A stretch of 64,000 nt of DNA from Euphorbia lathyris (taxonomy: Eukaryota > Streptophyta > Magnoliopsida > Malpighiales > Euphorbiaceae), in contig NC_088912.1 of assembly GCF_963576675.1 (NCBI RefSeq), positions 59,900,895-59,964,894 on the forward strand. The letters run 5' to 3'. How positions within the stretch are numbered: the first letter of the stretch is position 1; every line of letters starts with the position of its first letter. Under the pieces are notes generated by a model that did not search any database, was not told the DNA's origin, and saw only the letters and a list, made by a program, of their open reading frames with translations. Made by a program: the position numbers and the translations under genes. Of this stretch, positions 23,963 through 35,706 are shown piece by piece.

Positions 23963-24771
23963 GGATAGTTGTAACTCTTTTAAATAGTCCACCTTGCCAT
24001 TATTTGCAGAACTTTTGTAATTAAGTTGATTGATATAACAATCATATTGGATTCTCTTTTACTTTCCAAGTTTTTTGGGTATCGATAATATTATAAGTGA
24101 TTGAAGTTTGGTCAGAACCAACAAAAACTAACAAAGCATAAACATTATATATCATGTGAAAGTGACTAAAAGTGTATAAAACTGGCTGAAATTAGGTGAA
24201 ATCGACTAAAAATGGAAAAATAAATAGGCAACATAAGAGTAATTTGATATATTAAATGAAGAAAAACAAAAAAGTGACTGAAATTATGTAAAATTGATTG
24301 ATAAAAAAAATAACAGTACGTGAGCAATTTGATATAATTAAATTAAAAAAATGAAAAAAGATAGTAAAAAAATAGCAAAGATAGTAAAGAAAATGAAATT
24401 GATTGAAAATATTATAAAATATTAATTCTAATGTTCATAAAAGAACATTTAAAAAAAAATTAAATGCAATTTTACACCACTTTAAATTAATCTTATATGA
24501 AATCAACTAGAATTTTCTAAAATTGAGTGAAAGTGGTAGAGATTAGGTGGGAAATGGGCTCAAATTAGCTAAATAGTTTATTTTTAAAAAATAGTTTTAG
24601 CACAATTTAAATCAAACTCAATTGATTATGATCACTCTCTCATTAGATTATTGATATCAATAGTATGGTAAATAATCAAGATAAGTTGGATAGACAACAA
24701 TAAATTAAAAAAAAAAAAAAAAGAATTTTTTACTTAATTAGTCTTGTGTTTTGCGAAAGAAGATGATAATT
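23963..24771. other. Intergenic AT-rich stretch with nothing recognisable
   Basis: This host DNA begins with the GGATA duplication. It contains poly(A) stretches and short repeated 'gtgaaattgactaaaa' phrases around 24160-24560 but no credible ORF. The 3' UTR of the RAM1-like gene, which is transcribed toward it, should occupy the right end. Confidence 0.6.
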
Positions 24772-26668
24772 TCAGCAACGCCATGCAGAAGCAGCAAGTA
24801 TGGGTCTATCTTGCCATCCTAAAAGCAAGCAACCTTTATCTTCTGTCAATCTATAACCATCACAAGAATACAAACCCAACAAAATCTTGGATTGAGTAAC
24901 TGCATTTGCGCTTAACGGCACAGCTTTGAACCCTTTTCCTTCGAATAATTTCCTCCATTTCTCCAATCTTTCATGCCTTTCTATCCTCTCCGCCCCTTCA
25001 CATGCCACAATGTTCCTTATCTCCGGTGCAAATATATACTGTTCCACTTTGGCTCTCTGTGCCGAATCTGGAGGAAAGGTTGCATCTAAGGAGTCAAATA
25101 TTGCTGAATAATAATGCAATGCCTCTAGAAACCTACCCAAGAAGTAGGGTCCATTGTGGCTAGCTTCTTGTTCAACTAGGGTCACAATGTTTGGAGCTTG
25201 ATCTCTCATCATGGCTAACAGATTTCCTAGACATTGCCCCGAGACGCGGTGGAGTCTGTTAACTGAGTTAACAGCAAGAGCTTCCCCTACCCTTCTGTTG
25301 AACATATGAGGTTTTAGGTCTTCAAGTTGTTCGGCTACTGGATGAAACTCAAAAGGAACATGGAGAGAATGAGCTAGTTCTGTTAAGCAGCGGCCAGTCT
25401 CTCTTACGGTTTCTACACTTGATCCGACTCCAGTTATCCGTAGAAAGGGAGCACCTCCAGGTCTAGCTGCTAGAGCTTGCATGAAAGCTGGCCATTGGTA
25501 TCCCTGAAGAATCTCTAGATCAATAACATGAACTCGTTCTTCTGCTTCAAAAGCTTCAAAAATGGCTTGGTTAGCAGTGAAATGAGCAAACTTTACATAT
25601 GGGCAGGCTTGATAAACAATTTGGTAAATTTTGAGAACTTCCATGGAGTTAGGAGGGTAAGGAGTTGGAGAGGAGGTAGTAGGTTTAGTGGTAAGTGTGG
25701 CAGCTAGTCTAGCACTTAAAGCTTCAGTGAAGCAGGATGCCACTCTTTGCATGGAGTCACCGAGTGGTGTTACTACTCTATTCAGGTGGTGCAGATATTT
25801 CCTTGCTAACATATACTCTTCTTTCGCCACTGCTTCTGCACAAGCAAGGAGGAGGTGCACTAGTTCAAGCCCACTATCTTGTTCCTGCATATGCATATCA
25901 TCATGATTTCAATCAGCATATTAAGTGTGACGTTGTGGTAGAAAAAGGGAGAAAGAAATTAAAATTGACCTGCTCAGAAGAAGCAATAGGCATCAAGCAA
26001 GAAGTTGTTGTTGTTGATGGCTTCTCCTCCTCTTGGAGATGTTGTGAAAGTGGTGGTGCATTTCTTAAAGTTCCCATATGATAAGCAGAAGTGGAAGGAT
26101 TATTAGGGATGGCCAAGCAATCCAACAAAGTATTGGGCACATCAAACAACTGTGTAGAAGAAGACAACCTAGTTGGTTGGTATCCAACTCCTACTCCAAC
26201 TGATCCATCTCTTTGATAATCATCCAAAAAATCCTCAATAGCTGACAAAGAAGAAAGGTTTTCAATTTGCATATATTGATTATTAGGGGAGTTGAATACC
26301 CTATGAAGAGGACTCTGTCCCTTCCCTTTATTATTGGTTCCAAGCTGATGACATAATGGCCTTGGAGGTGGGGGTGGAGAAGAACATCCTGTCACTGAAT
26401 TAACATAGCTTGAACCCTGTGGAGATAAGATCATGAAGTCAGAATCCAGATGATCTGAGAAATATGTCTCCCAAATCGAATTATCCGGTGACTGAACTTC
26501 AACATCTCCATTCTCTAACTCAAATTTCACTGCTGGATCAAAATCACTTGTTTTCTTTGATTCAAACCCATTGGCGGCTGTGCATGATGAGCTCTCGCTC
26601 TTCACTGATCCACAAATTTGGGAATGGGAATGGGAATTTATCATTTCTTTCCAACTTTTCAATATCAT
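24772..26668 (-). CDS. RAM1: GRAS transcription factor, RAM1-like, two exons
   Basis: Exon 1 is 26668-25970 (233 codons) and exon 2 is 25884-24772 (370 codons and TGA), with an 85-bp GT-AG intron, giving 603 residues. The N-terminal half is Ser-rich and carries [21 protein letters not shown] and [16 protein letters not shown], motifs I recall from RAM1 proteins. The GRAS domain follows: leucine heptad I ([20 protein letters not shown]), [14 protein letters not shown], then heptad II, PFYRE-like ([19 protein letters not shown]) and SAW ending in SAWRC. RAM1 is a nuclear regulator of arbuscule formation and lipid supply genes in arbuscular mycorrhiza, acting downstream of CCaMK-CYCLOPS; this is family knowledge. 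A second ATG at 26644 (MINS) may be the true start, since RAM1 proteins begin this way. All motifs are intact. The alternative is another GRAS subfamily. Confidence 0.85.
25885..25969 (-). other. 85-bp intron of the RAM1-like gene
   Basis: The minus strand reads ctgagcag followed by gtcaatttta at 25969 and ends tatgcatatgcag at 25885. Splicing joins SSEQ to [10 protein letters not shown] in phase 0. Retention would add 18 residues and a stop, giving a protein of about 251 residues without a GRAS domain. Confidence 0.85.
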
Positions 26669-27645
26669 AACAACCTAATTAGAGACTCTTTTCTCCTTTT
26701 ATTTTCATGGCTTTCTTGTCATTTTCTCTCTAATTTATTTACTGTATTTTAGTGATTGAAATTATCACCAAAAAAATCAATTTATTATAACCAAAACGAT
26801 ATAAGCTGTTTCCTACAACCTTGATTTTGTCATTATTCTTAACCCTATTTGTAACTCTACTTTGGGAAACCCCTGTGACTTGAGTAATGACAATTTTCTT
26901 CCTTGGGCCGGCTCTGCTCTGAACAAGGTTTTTTGGAACAATTCGGATCAATAAGACAACCTATGCCTCCTCATTTTTTCAAATATCTCCCTACCTCCCT
27001 CAATTTCATTCCAATGAGAGTTTTAATCACCTCCAAAATCCTACTTCACTCCCTCAATATCTCATTTTAACCAAATTTAAGTTAAATCATTTCCTATATA
27101 ATTTTAGGAACTAACTAATGACACACCCTTAAAATTCAAGGGACCAATCAAAACTACTCGAAGATGAATATTAATCGCTAATATTGACCCTAAATTTGCT
27201 AATTTATTATTCATTTCATTCCTTTTTTTTATATGTCGTTAAACCAACGCAATATTAATTAGACTATTAAAATGACTAATTTATCCTTAACATTTCTCTT
27301 CTAATTCTCTACTTTCGATGCAAGGATTAATGTCCTCCATAATAATTGGACTTACTTTGTTTCTGGATTCTCCCCCGTAAGGGTTGAGCTACTGAAAAGA
27401 ATTTTACTTAAAATTGAAAAGATGTTAGACATTGTAAGTTCAATACAATTCTCGACAGCCGAGTTAGCTTGACGTTTATTTTTCCGAAATTAACTGAAAA
27501 CAAAGGAAATTAATCAAAAGCATAAAATTTATTTTTATTTTGTTATTTTATTAAAAACACATTATTTTTGTAATTAAACTCACTTATTTAGTCCATAATT
27601 AAACTGTAATTCACGCTAAAAGATAAGGACAAAATGCCCCTATCA
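26669..27645. other. RAM1-like 5' flank and AT-rich intergenic DNA
   Basis: The RAM1-like promoter should lie here. The sequence is AT-rich with no clear ORF. I looked for a P1BS-type gnatatnc site and for a CYCLOPS-type GC-rich element and saw no convincing example. A TATA box was not assigned. The left boundary of the Tat element is near 27645. Confidence 0.5.
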
Positions 27646-27861
27646 CCTCCCCTTCTTGAATCTGAAATATTTATATTTCTGCAAAAACATACTTAAGAAA
27701 GAGAAATTCCGAACAAAAATTTCATTTCATTGAATGTCGATTCGCCTTATTACAGCAACTTGGTCTTTTATGTGAGCCTCGTTAAAACCTATAATAAGAA
27801 AAACCACATGGGATAAAACCTTACTAAAGGCAAAAGAGTACTCAATACCTTTTATTACATT

Positions 27862-29064
27862 CTACTCTCTGGTAAAGTATTTGCGGAGGTTCTGGATATT
27901 CCACGTCCGTGGTAGTGTGTTTCCCTCCATGTCTTGGATTTTGAAAGTGGCGGGTTCGATCTTGGCAATTATTTTGTATGGCCCCGTCCACGTGACTCCC
28001 AGCTTTCCTTTGCCTTCCATGGATTGGATTTTGTCAACTTTCCTAAGCACCAAATCTCTTTGATTCAGATCCACTAGTTTGGCGTTTCTATCGTGATAGA
28101 CTGCAATCCTTTGCTTGTAGGCTGCGATTCGGACATACGCCTTCACCCTTTTTTCTTCCAGTTGGTCGAGACTTTCTCTTAGCTTCTTCTCATTCCGATC
28201 TTCACAATAGAGTAGAAACCTGTCACTTGGGATCTGAACTTCTATAGGAATAATAGCTTCTACTCCATAGGTGAGGGCGAATGGCGTTTCACATGTGGCG
28301 GTTCAAGGAGTGGTTCTGTATGCCCATATGACATTCATCAACTGATCCGCCCACTTCTTGTTATGCTCACCCAACCTCTTCTTTATGCCTTTCACGATTG
28401 TTCGGTTGGTAACTTCGGTCATTCTATTTGATTATGGGTAGTATACTGAGGCGAATCTATTCTGGATGCCTTGATTCTGGCAAAAAGACCTGAACTCCTC
28501 ACAATTGAATTGCGTTCCGTTATCCGCGATAATTGTGTGGGGGACTCCGAATCTCCCAACAATATTGTTCCTCACGAACTCTACCATTCGCTCTGCATTT
28601 ATTGTGGAAACAGCTTCGGCCTCTACCCACTTTGTAAAGCGATCGACAGCTACCACTACGTATGTCCTCTGTTTCCTTGTGGAAGGAAAAGGACCGACGA
28701 TGTTGATACCCCATGTGGCGAATGGTCGTCCTTCGATGATGGGCTTTTATAGATGCTTAGCCGTATGGGATTCATTTGCATGAATCTGGCAGTTGTGCTA
28801 GGACTCCACCAATTTTTGAGCATCAAGCTCCGCAATAGGCCAATAGAATCCAGACAACCTGGATTTCTTGAAAATGGCGGTGGATTCTTCGTGGGCTCCA
28901 CATGTGCCCTCATGTAATTCTCTGATAATCTCATGTCCCTCTTTTATTGTGACACACTTCAACCAAGGCTGGCTAAAAGATTTTCGGTACAGGTGATCAT
29001 TTATCATGGAGAAATATGCTGCTTTTCTCATCGTCCACCTAGCTTCTTCTTTGTCTTGAGGCAA
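27862..29064 (-). pseudogene. Tat integrase, fragments
   Basis: Frame 29064-28798 carries the integrase H2C2 region (HEIIRELHEGTCGAH, SGFYWP). Frame 28656-28432 carries the core (VDRFTKWVEAEAV and TIIADNGTQFNCEEF). Frame 28146-27862 carries the C-terminus (VWTGPYKI-like TWTGPYKI, then LRKYFTRE). Between these the frame is broken several times. The Asp of VAVDRF and the Asp of IADNGTQF are present; the expected Glu of the third motif is in the broken stretch. Confidence 0.8.
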
Positions 29065-29100
29065 AGACCCATATGTAAGATACTACTGGATCGGCGATCT

Positions 29101-29730
29101 CTAGTCGCCTGCGGCGGATGTAAGAAGAGCTATGATTTCTGGGGCAAATGCTGGTCTGGTTTTCACCTCAAATGGGCACTCAAGATCCGCCCATTGATCC
29201 TTGCTAGAAGCCAATTTAGCCAGGTGGTCTACTTCTGTATTTGATCCTCGAAGCACATGGATCAATTCCCATTTTGTTTCTTTGCTTTCCAAGTGGGTCA
29301 ATAGCCTTTTGGCCTCTTCCACATATTTGACCAGGGTTTCATTTTTTACATCGAAGTTTTTGATTACTTGGTTGACCATCAGTTTGGAGTCACTATAGAT
29401 CACAACCTGTTCCGATGTGATCTCCTTTAACAGGCGTAGTCCGAGTATCAAAGCCTCGTATTCTGCAGCGTTGTTTGTTGCAGAGAACTCTAGCTTCGCA
29501 GCATAATGTATCTTGATATACTGAGGACCCTTGATTACTACGCCTATTCCAGCACCTTCCGTTGATGAAGCTTCATCGGTGTACATCGTCCATTCTTCCA
29601 ACTTTGGTTGAGGGGGATTAATATCTTCTTCCGTGAATTCGTTCACAAAGTCTACCAAGACTTGGCTTTTCAAGGCGGATCTGCCTTCATAGCGGATATC
29701 GAATTCGCCCAGGGGGATAGCCCATTCCAT
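29101..29730 (-). pseudogene. Tat second (archaeal-like) RNase H
   Basis: An open frame of 209 codons contains WTMYTDEASSTEGAGIGVV, then SATNNAAEYEALILGL, VVIYSDSKLMVNQV and EVDHLAKLAS. These give the acidic residues of an RNase H fold of the archaeal type, which Tat elements carry in addition to their own RNase H. The upstream retroviral-type RNase H is broken (stops near 29750). Confidence 0.8.
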
Positions 29731-29903
29731 TAACCTCCCTGATGTTTCTGGCTTCTATAATACCTTCCTCATTGGTATGTTGGTGCGGACAATGACTGTG
29801 TGGGCTTGAAAGTAGGGTCTGAGGCGGATGGAGGTGGTGACCACAGCTAGCGCCATCTTATCCAATCTTGAATACCGAGTCTCGGCATCCTTCAGGACTT
29901 TGC

Positions 29904-30806
29904 TTACATAGTAGATTGGATATTATTGACCCCTTCTTCTCTGATCATGACAGTGCAAACCGCTTTATCCGTAATAGAAACATACATGTATAAATCCTCA
30001 CCTTCAAGGGGCCGGCTCATTAAAGGCGGTTCTGTGAGGAAACGCTTGATTCCTTCAAAGGCTAGCTTGCAATCTTTGTTCCATTCAAACGCTTTTTGCT
30101 TCTTGATCACTTCATAGAATGGCTGACATCTCTGAGCAGAGCATGAGATAAATCTCCCAAGAGCTATGATCCGCCCGTTGAGGCGTTGCACTTCTCTAAC
30201 ATTTTGGGGAGCTTTCATGTTCAATACGGCCTTAATCTTATCTGGATAGGGCCCACTCCCTTCTGACTGATCTTATATCCCAGGAACTTCCCGTAGGTTG
30301 CCCCAAAAGTACACTTCTCTGGATTCACCTTGATATTGTGATGGCGAAGGACTCCCAAAACTTCTTTTATGTCCTCGGCATGCTTCTCCATTGTGGTGCT
30401 TTTGATGATCATGTCATCAACATTCACTGAGAAGTTATTGCCCTTCCTTCCTTCAAATATCTTGTTCATCATACGCTGGTAGGTTTCTCCAGCGTTCTTA
30501 AGCCCCAAAAGGCATGACCTTGAAGCAATAGGTTGCCTGATGTGTTACAAAGGAAGTTTTAATCCTGTCAGATGGTTCCATGGGAATCTGATGATAGCTC
30601 GACTTTACATCTGTAAAGAAATATATAGCATGTCCTGCTGTTCCATCAACTAAGATGTCAATGCAAGGCTAGGGGTAGTTGTCCTTGGGACACGCCTTAT
30701 TAAGGTCTGTAAAATCAATACACATGTGGTATGACCCACCTGCCTTCTTAACCAGGACCACATTCGCTAGCCATTGCGTATAGATAACTTCCTCAATGGC
30801 GTCTGC
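29904..30806 (-). pseudogene. Tat reverse transcriptase, multiple stops
   Basis: Following the stop at 30807 the frame gives QWLANVVLVKKAGGSYHMCI, DFTDLNKACPKDNYP with a stop, then FTDVKSSYHQIPM. The catalytic region reads NVDDMIIKS at about 30420, where the usual YVDD has become NVDD. The remainder (KCTFGATYGKFLGYKIS, and the connection segment at 30224-29904) completes RT. At least three stops and one frame change interrupt it. Confidence 0.75.
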
Positions 30807-31592
30807 TTATTTTAGCTTGGATATCTCTTCCTCGATCACTTTTTGTCTCTCCGGACCATGATTCCTTCTTTTCTGAGCCACAGGAACTGCATCTTTGGTG
30901 ATATTCAGTTTGTGGGTGATCACGTCCGGGCTGACCCCTGTAAGGATCTCGTCCTTCCATGCAAACACGTCTTTTGACTCGAGGAGGACCTTCGTGACAT
31001 CATTTTTAATCTCTGTTCTCAACCCTTTGGCGATCCGTACTTGCTTCCCATCCTCAATGAGGAACATTTTCGTATCTCCCAGGGCGGTCGTAACAAGCTC
31101 ATCTTCTTCCTCGTCCCTGGATTGATGGTGGATTGACAAAGATGCGGAGTATGTTTCTTGAGCCACTTTCTGATTTTCGTTGATCATTACCCCTCCCTTA
31201 GACGTAGGGATATACATTGCCAAGTGGCGTATTGATATTAGAGCCGCCACTTCTGAGATAAAAGGGCGTCCCAAGATGATGTTGTAAGCCAATTGTCCAT
31301 CCATGATAGAGAACTCGAGATCTCCAATCCATGCCTGATCCTCATTCACCAATTCACATTCCAAGGTCACTTGCCCCTTCGTTTGGATCGTATGGCCTGT
31401 TACTCCCAAGATATCCACAATGGTGGTCTTTATCTGGATTGGGTCGACTTTAAGCTTGGCGAAATCTCCTCTGGTGATAACGTTGCATGAACTGCCTATA
31501 TCTATCATCACTCGCTTCATCTCCCATCCTTCTACCATCATGGTGATAACGAGAGCGTCCGTGTGTGGAGGAATTGCTAGACCAATGTCCAC
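30807..31592 (-). pseudogene. Tat protease and RT N-terminus
   Basis: The 261-codon frame contains the aspartic protease region VMIDIGSSCNVI, with the catalytic triad read as D-I-G instead of D-T-G. The fold's second half, AYNIILGRPFI, follows. A linker then leads to VFAWKDEILTGVSPDVITHKLNI, the usual start of gypsy RT. The D-I-G substitution would be expected to damage or abolish protease activity. Confidence 0.75.
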
Positions 31593-33598
31593 GAATGGGT
31601 GATTGAGTGATGCTCTATCAAGGGCGGTTGTTCTGGATTTTTTAACTGAGGGCTGATATCCTGGTCCGCCAGCGATAACATTGATAATGCCCTTAGCCTT
31701 CTTTTGTGGATCATATTTTGGCTTATCTTCATCTCTCTGTCATTCTGAACGAACCTATCCAACTTCCCTTTCTCAATGAGCCTTTTAATCTCCCTGGCCA
31801 GTTCCCAACATACGTCTATTTCATGTCCATTTCTCTTGTGATATCTGCAATAATTTTTGGGGTTTTTCCCCGTATTGGTGTTTTCCCCCCCTTTTCGTTC
31901 AGGGTATGAAATGCTCCGCTTGTGTTGGCTATTTTCTAGCCACATCAACACTTCACTTTTAGGGGCGTTCAATGGTGTGAACGATGGTGTATACGCTGAT
32001 TTGTTCCTGGAACTCCTCTGCCTACTTCTGGAGGATGAATCGGGGAGCTTTTCTTTCTCCTTATCTCTCTTTCGGGATTCGCCTTTCGCTCTTTTAGGAG
32101 GAGAAACAGATTCTCTTCGTATGTCATCAACTTCCATGAAATCCTTGCATCTCTCCATTAATTCTGCAGTGGTCCTAGGCTTGTGCCTGATCAGGTCCTC
32201 TTGTAGGCTTTTGCAGGTCGTATTTTTTATCACTGCTTCGACAGCCATAGGAACATCCACATCAACTACTCGGATGCATAACTTGTTGAACTTGTTGATA
32301 TAATCTCTGAGGGACTCATCTTCCTTTTGCTTTAACTCAAAGAGCTTTTGCGATGGAACAACTGGCGGAATGCTCCCTACGAACTTTGCGCAAAATTCCC
32401 TGCTCAGCTGATTCAGCCTATCTATTGACCCTGGCGGGAGAGATTGGAACCAGTCATACGCCGGTCCTTTCAGTGTGGTTATGAACATCCGGCACAAGAC
32501 TACTTCACTAGCGCCATTAATCACAAGCAACATGCTGTATTTCCTTGCATGGGCCTCAAGATTATCTTCCCCTGAGTAGCTTGGTATGTTTGGGACTTTG
32601 AACTGCCTATCAGTTTCCATGTCTTCGATCCGCGCGGTGAATGGCGATTCTCTGTTAGAAAAAGGATTGTGCCTTACATTCTCCTCATTCTGCCTTCGCA
32701 TTTCCGCCCGAACCTCCTCAGCTATGAAGTTGCGATCCATCCTCGGGCGTCTCCTATTATAGGATCTACTTCGTTCAGAGGAGGAGGAGCTAGACTTCAA
32801 TGAGGGATCTGATGGTGATCGTCTACCACCTCTACCTCATCCTCTAAGTGGGGGACGTCCGCCTCCTCCTTGTTCTGATGATGGCAGTGGTATTTCCTGG
32901 CGAGGTGATTTGGTCCGCCTTCTACGGTAGGAACGGGATCTAGATCGTCTTGGACGTCCGCATCCACGAGATCTGGTCCTCCTTCCACGCATTGGATCAA
33001 TACATATGCCCTACGGGTGACCAAGATCTGCGGCCTCATTGGTTTGCCCATGACCAGCCTGTGTTACAGTTAGCACCAGAGATGCCTGAGGATCGCCAAT
33101 AGTGATTCCTGGATTAGCTGTATTCCTTGGGGGAGCCTGACGATTCCCCCGACTTCCTTCTGGCACCTCTTCGAATAGTCTCTTATTTGTTGGCAGGGCA
33201 CTTCCTAACTCTGGATTGGTGACCATTGAATCCGTGGGTTGAGAGAGCAAGAATGTTGAGTCACGACGAGCTCCCGGTCTGATAAAGGCAGCCTGCCATG
33301 ATGATGTCCTCGGCCTTGGCGGGGGACGATTCAGAGGTGGAATGGTCCCTGTTGTGGGTCCACCTACGATGGGATTCGCAAGGTAAGCTCTTAATCGATC
33401 CACCATAACTGTTCCATAGATGTTTCCCACCGCTTCTCCGCAAATATCCAGGAAATACTCAGGCGACATTTCTCTTTCATCCTGAACAATCGGTGCATCG
33501 GGATCTATATTACCGGCGTTTGTTTGGGTATTATTGACTGAAGTTGGTATTGATGGTGCCGTTGTTCCGGTTGAAGGGTTCGACCCTCCACTTGCCAT
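31577..33598 (-). pseudogene. Tat gag, stops in frame
   Basis: One frame begins at ATG 33598 (MASGGSNPSTG) and continues to the stop at 31577, with in-frame stops at 33011 and near 32840. The gag core (LKGPAYDWFQSLPPGSI, KLFELKQKEDESLRDYINKF) lies at about 32300-32450. A YCRYHKRNGHEIDVCWELAREI segment, typical of Tat gag, lies near 31830. The Arg/Ser-rich stretch between 33011 and 32800 reads as the normal linker. Confidence 0.8.
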
Positions 33599-33657
33599 CT
33601 TTGTGATTGTGAACTAAGTCCTTTTGTAATTAGAACTTCCACCTTCACCGCACCAAT

Positions 33658-34161
33658 TGATGACTGGTGATGAATTCTTGATCGACGCTCTTCCCTGTGG
33701 GGATCCATTGGGATCGGCGGGGGGAAGCTCTGATGCTAAAGTCAGTAAAGTATAGAAGAATAAACTGTAAGCACGAAGTAGGGTTTAGAAGAGCGTGTGT
33801 GTACCTCAATAGCTTGGGATGCAAGATATTTATACTCATGTAGTTGTAACTCCGGATAACTAGAAAGTCTCCATTAATACCTCATTAATGGCGGTTACTG
33901 ATCTTATTCAAGTCTGCCCGTTAGCTCATTAATGGGTTATTAGTTGCCTTTATTGGGAAGTGGCTCTGTCGTTTAGGGGGCGTATCGAGGTGAGATGGTG
34001 GGTCTCCCAAGTGTTTGACTATTGATGGCGTATTGAGGAATCTATCTGATCCGCCATCCAGGTGGCTTACTTGATATGCCTTAGCTTTCACGATCCTCCT
34101 TATACGCGGTCGTTTGGTTAATTACCTTTTTGGTCCCGTAAATAATAACTGGATGTTATCA
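33658..34161 (-). repeat. Putative Tat 5' LTR
   Basis: On the minus strand the segment starts TGATAACATCC and ends CCAGTCATCA, about 504 bp with TG/CA ends. It is followed by attggtgcggtgaag, a possible primer binding site whose tRNA I did not identify. A TATA-like tataaatat lies near 33830. Right flank is GGTTT. The second LTR was not found, so these ends are inferred. Confidence 0.55.
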
Positions 34162-35516
34162 GGTTTGTTTTCTATGCTATTCTACTCTTAAGTTGATCTA
34201 AAGAAATGGAGTGATACGATAATACATATAATCAATTGATAAGTAGATATAATTAAGAACTTAATCAGAGTTGCACAAGTATAAATTGAATAAACCGGCT
34301 TATTCTTCTAAGGTTCCTAACACACAATTCCTTTGTTACAACCCTTAACTTGCTCTAAGGTTCAAGAATTAGGGTATGTTACTTTGATGTTGTCAATATT
34401 TACAGTTTTCGATTATAGACAACCGAATTAGACTCGCAATATGAACCAAGTGGTTATTGGAATTTTGAATGATTTAAACACAATAAGCATAATCATGAAC
34501 GAAAGCTCAATAACATATACGAAAATCAAATTGAAATTTTATTAAAGATGAAGGGTAATTGTCACAAAGTTACAACTAATTCAGAATTCATAGGAGGATC
34601 TATAAAAGTAAACAGAGATAAGAGGGTAAAAATCTCTTTTGAAACCTGTCGACTCAAGCAATCGTCTTTCTGAACTTAGAGGGGGTAGGAACTTGAGAAT
34701 CCTTGAAATGGAGATGGATGAAGCTTTCTCGGATGTTTAATGGTAGATAGAGGAAGGAGATGATGAATTCTTAATAGTACAGAGTTTACAAAAATGACAA
34801 TGAATACTCAAAAATACAAATTACATGCCTTTAAATAGGCAAAATAAGACATAAACTAGAAAAGCAGATAATACAGGGCTGAAATATCTCAAAGAAACAG
34901 ACTGAATCCTATTTAAATTGCATTAGACCATTCAATTTTGACTGGTTCAAAGGTGCAGCTTATCGAGCTGGGGGGTCCAACTCATTGAATTGGGCCTTAT
35001 CGCATGGCTAGGCTAGTCCTAGTGGCCAGCTCACCGAGTTGGCTCCCAGATTGGCCTAGCCAGTCTTGCAAGTGGCCAGCTCATCGAGCTGGCTTGCCCA
35101 ACTCGCCGAGCTGGCCTTCAAGAGGCCTACTCGTGATTTGTCTTCTCTTGATGTTGGTCAGCTTTGCCCCTTGATGTTTTACGTGAAAAATCTCACCAAA
35201 AATCTCAAAAAATCATTAGTTCAAAACTAATTTGATTCACCAAAATAAGTCTTAATTACTAAGTCAATTTATTTTTATATTTAGTGACTCAAATAGTTGG
35301 AGATTGAGGATAGTTAAATTAACACCTAATTTGGTAATATTTTTTTTATTGAAAATGATATAAATAAAGCATAAAAATGACAAAGTGCTAAACAAGAGAA
35401 ACTAATAAGTGAATAAAAATGAGATGGAGTTTATAAAAATGACATTGATTTTATTAGAAATGACACAAAATAGTCCCAAAATCATACTAAAAGACAAGGG
35501 GTTTTCACCCCTGTCA
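34162..35516 (-). repeat. Athila-like LTR (LTR C), left end lost
   Basis: On the minus strand it starts TGACAGGGGTGAAAACCCC at 35516, the same layout as LTR A and LTR B. Blocks shared with LTR B (gtgatacgataat, attaaagatga, tgtcacaa) lie at 34200-34580. The terminal roughly 240 bp corresponding to the LTR end is missing, cut by the Tat LTR at 34161. A group of CCAGCTC/GAGCTGG palindromes lies at 34956-35125. No internal sequence accompanies it, so it may be a solo LTR. Confidence 0.7.
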
Positions 35517-35706
35517 GTTATCGCATAAGCCAAAGAACCACGGTCACACAAGAGGACCAAACACATACTTAGGAAGTATCACCTCATTCAGGCTAAAATT
35601 ACAATTGTTATTTATAACGAGGTGTTTGATTAGTTGATTTTGCAATTTGAAATTCTGTTTTTCTATGGAGAAAGTTGAGGATTTTAAGTTTTTTGTATGG
35701 GTGTAA

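Larger units (their letters stand above)
27646..34161 (-). mobile_element. Tat-lineage Ty3/gypsy element, decayed
   Basis: Reading on the minus strand, the order is 5' LTR (34161-33658), gag (33598-31577), protease (31592-30807), RT (to about 29900), RNase H with a second archaeal-like RNase H (29730-29101), and integrase (29064-27862). The extra RNase H between RT and integrase is typical of the Tat group. On the minus strand a gaaggggagg purine tract directly precedes tgataggggc at 27645, a plausible start of a 3' LTR. I could not match that sequence to the 5' LTR. Many stops and frame changes are present. Confidence 0.8.
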
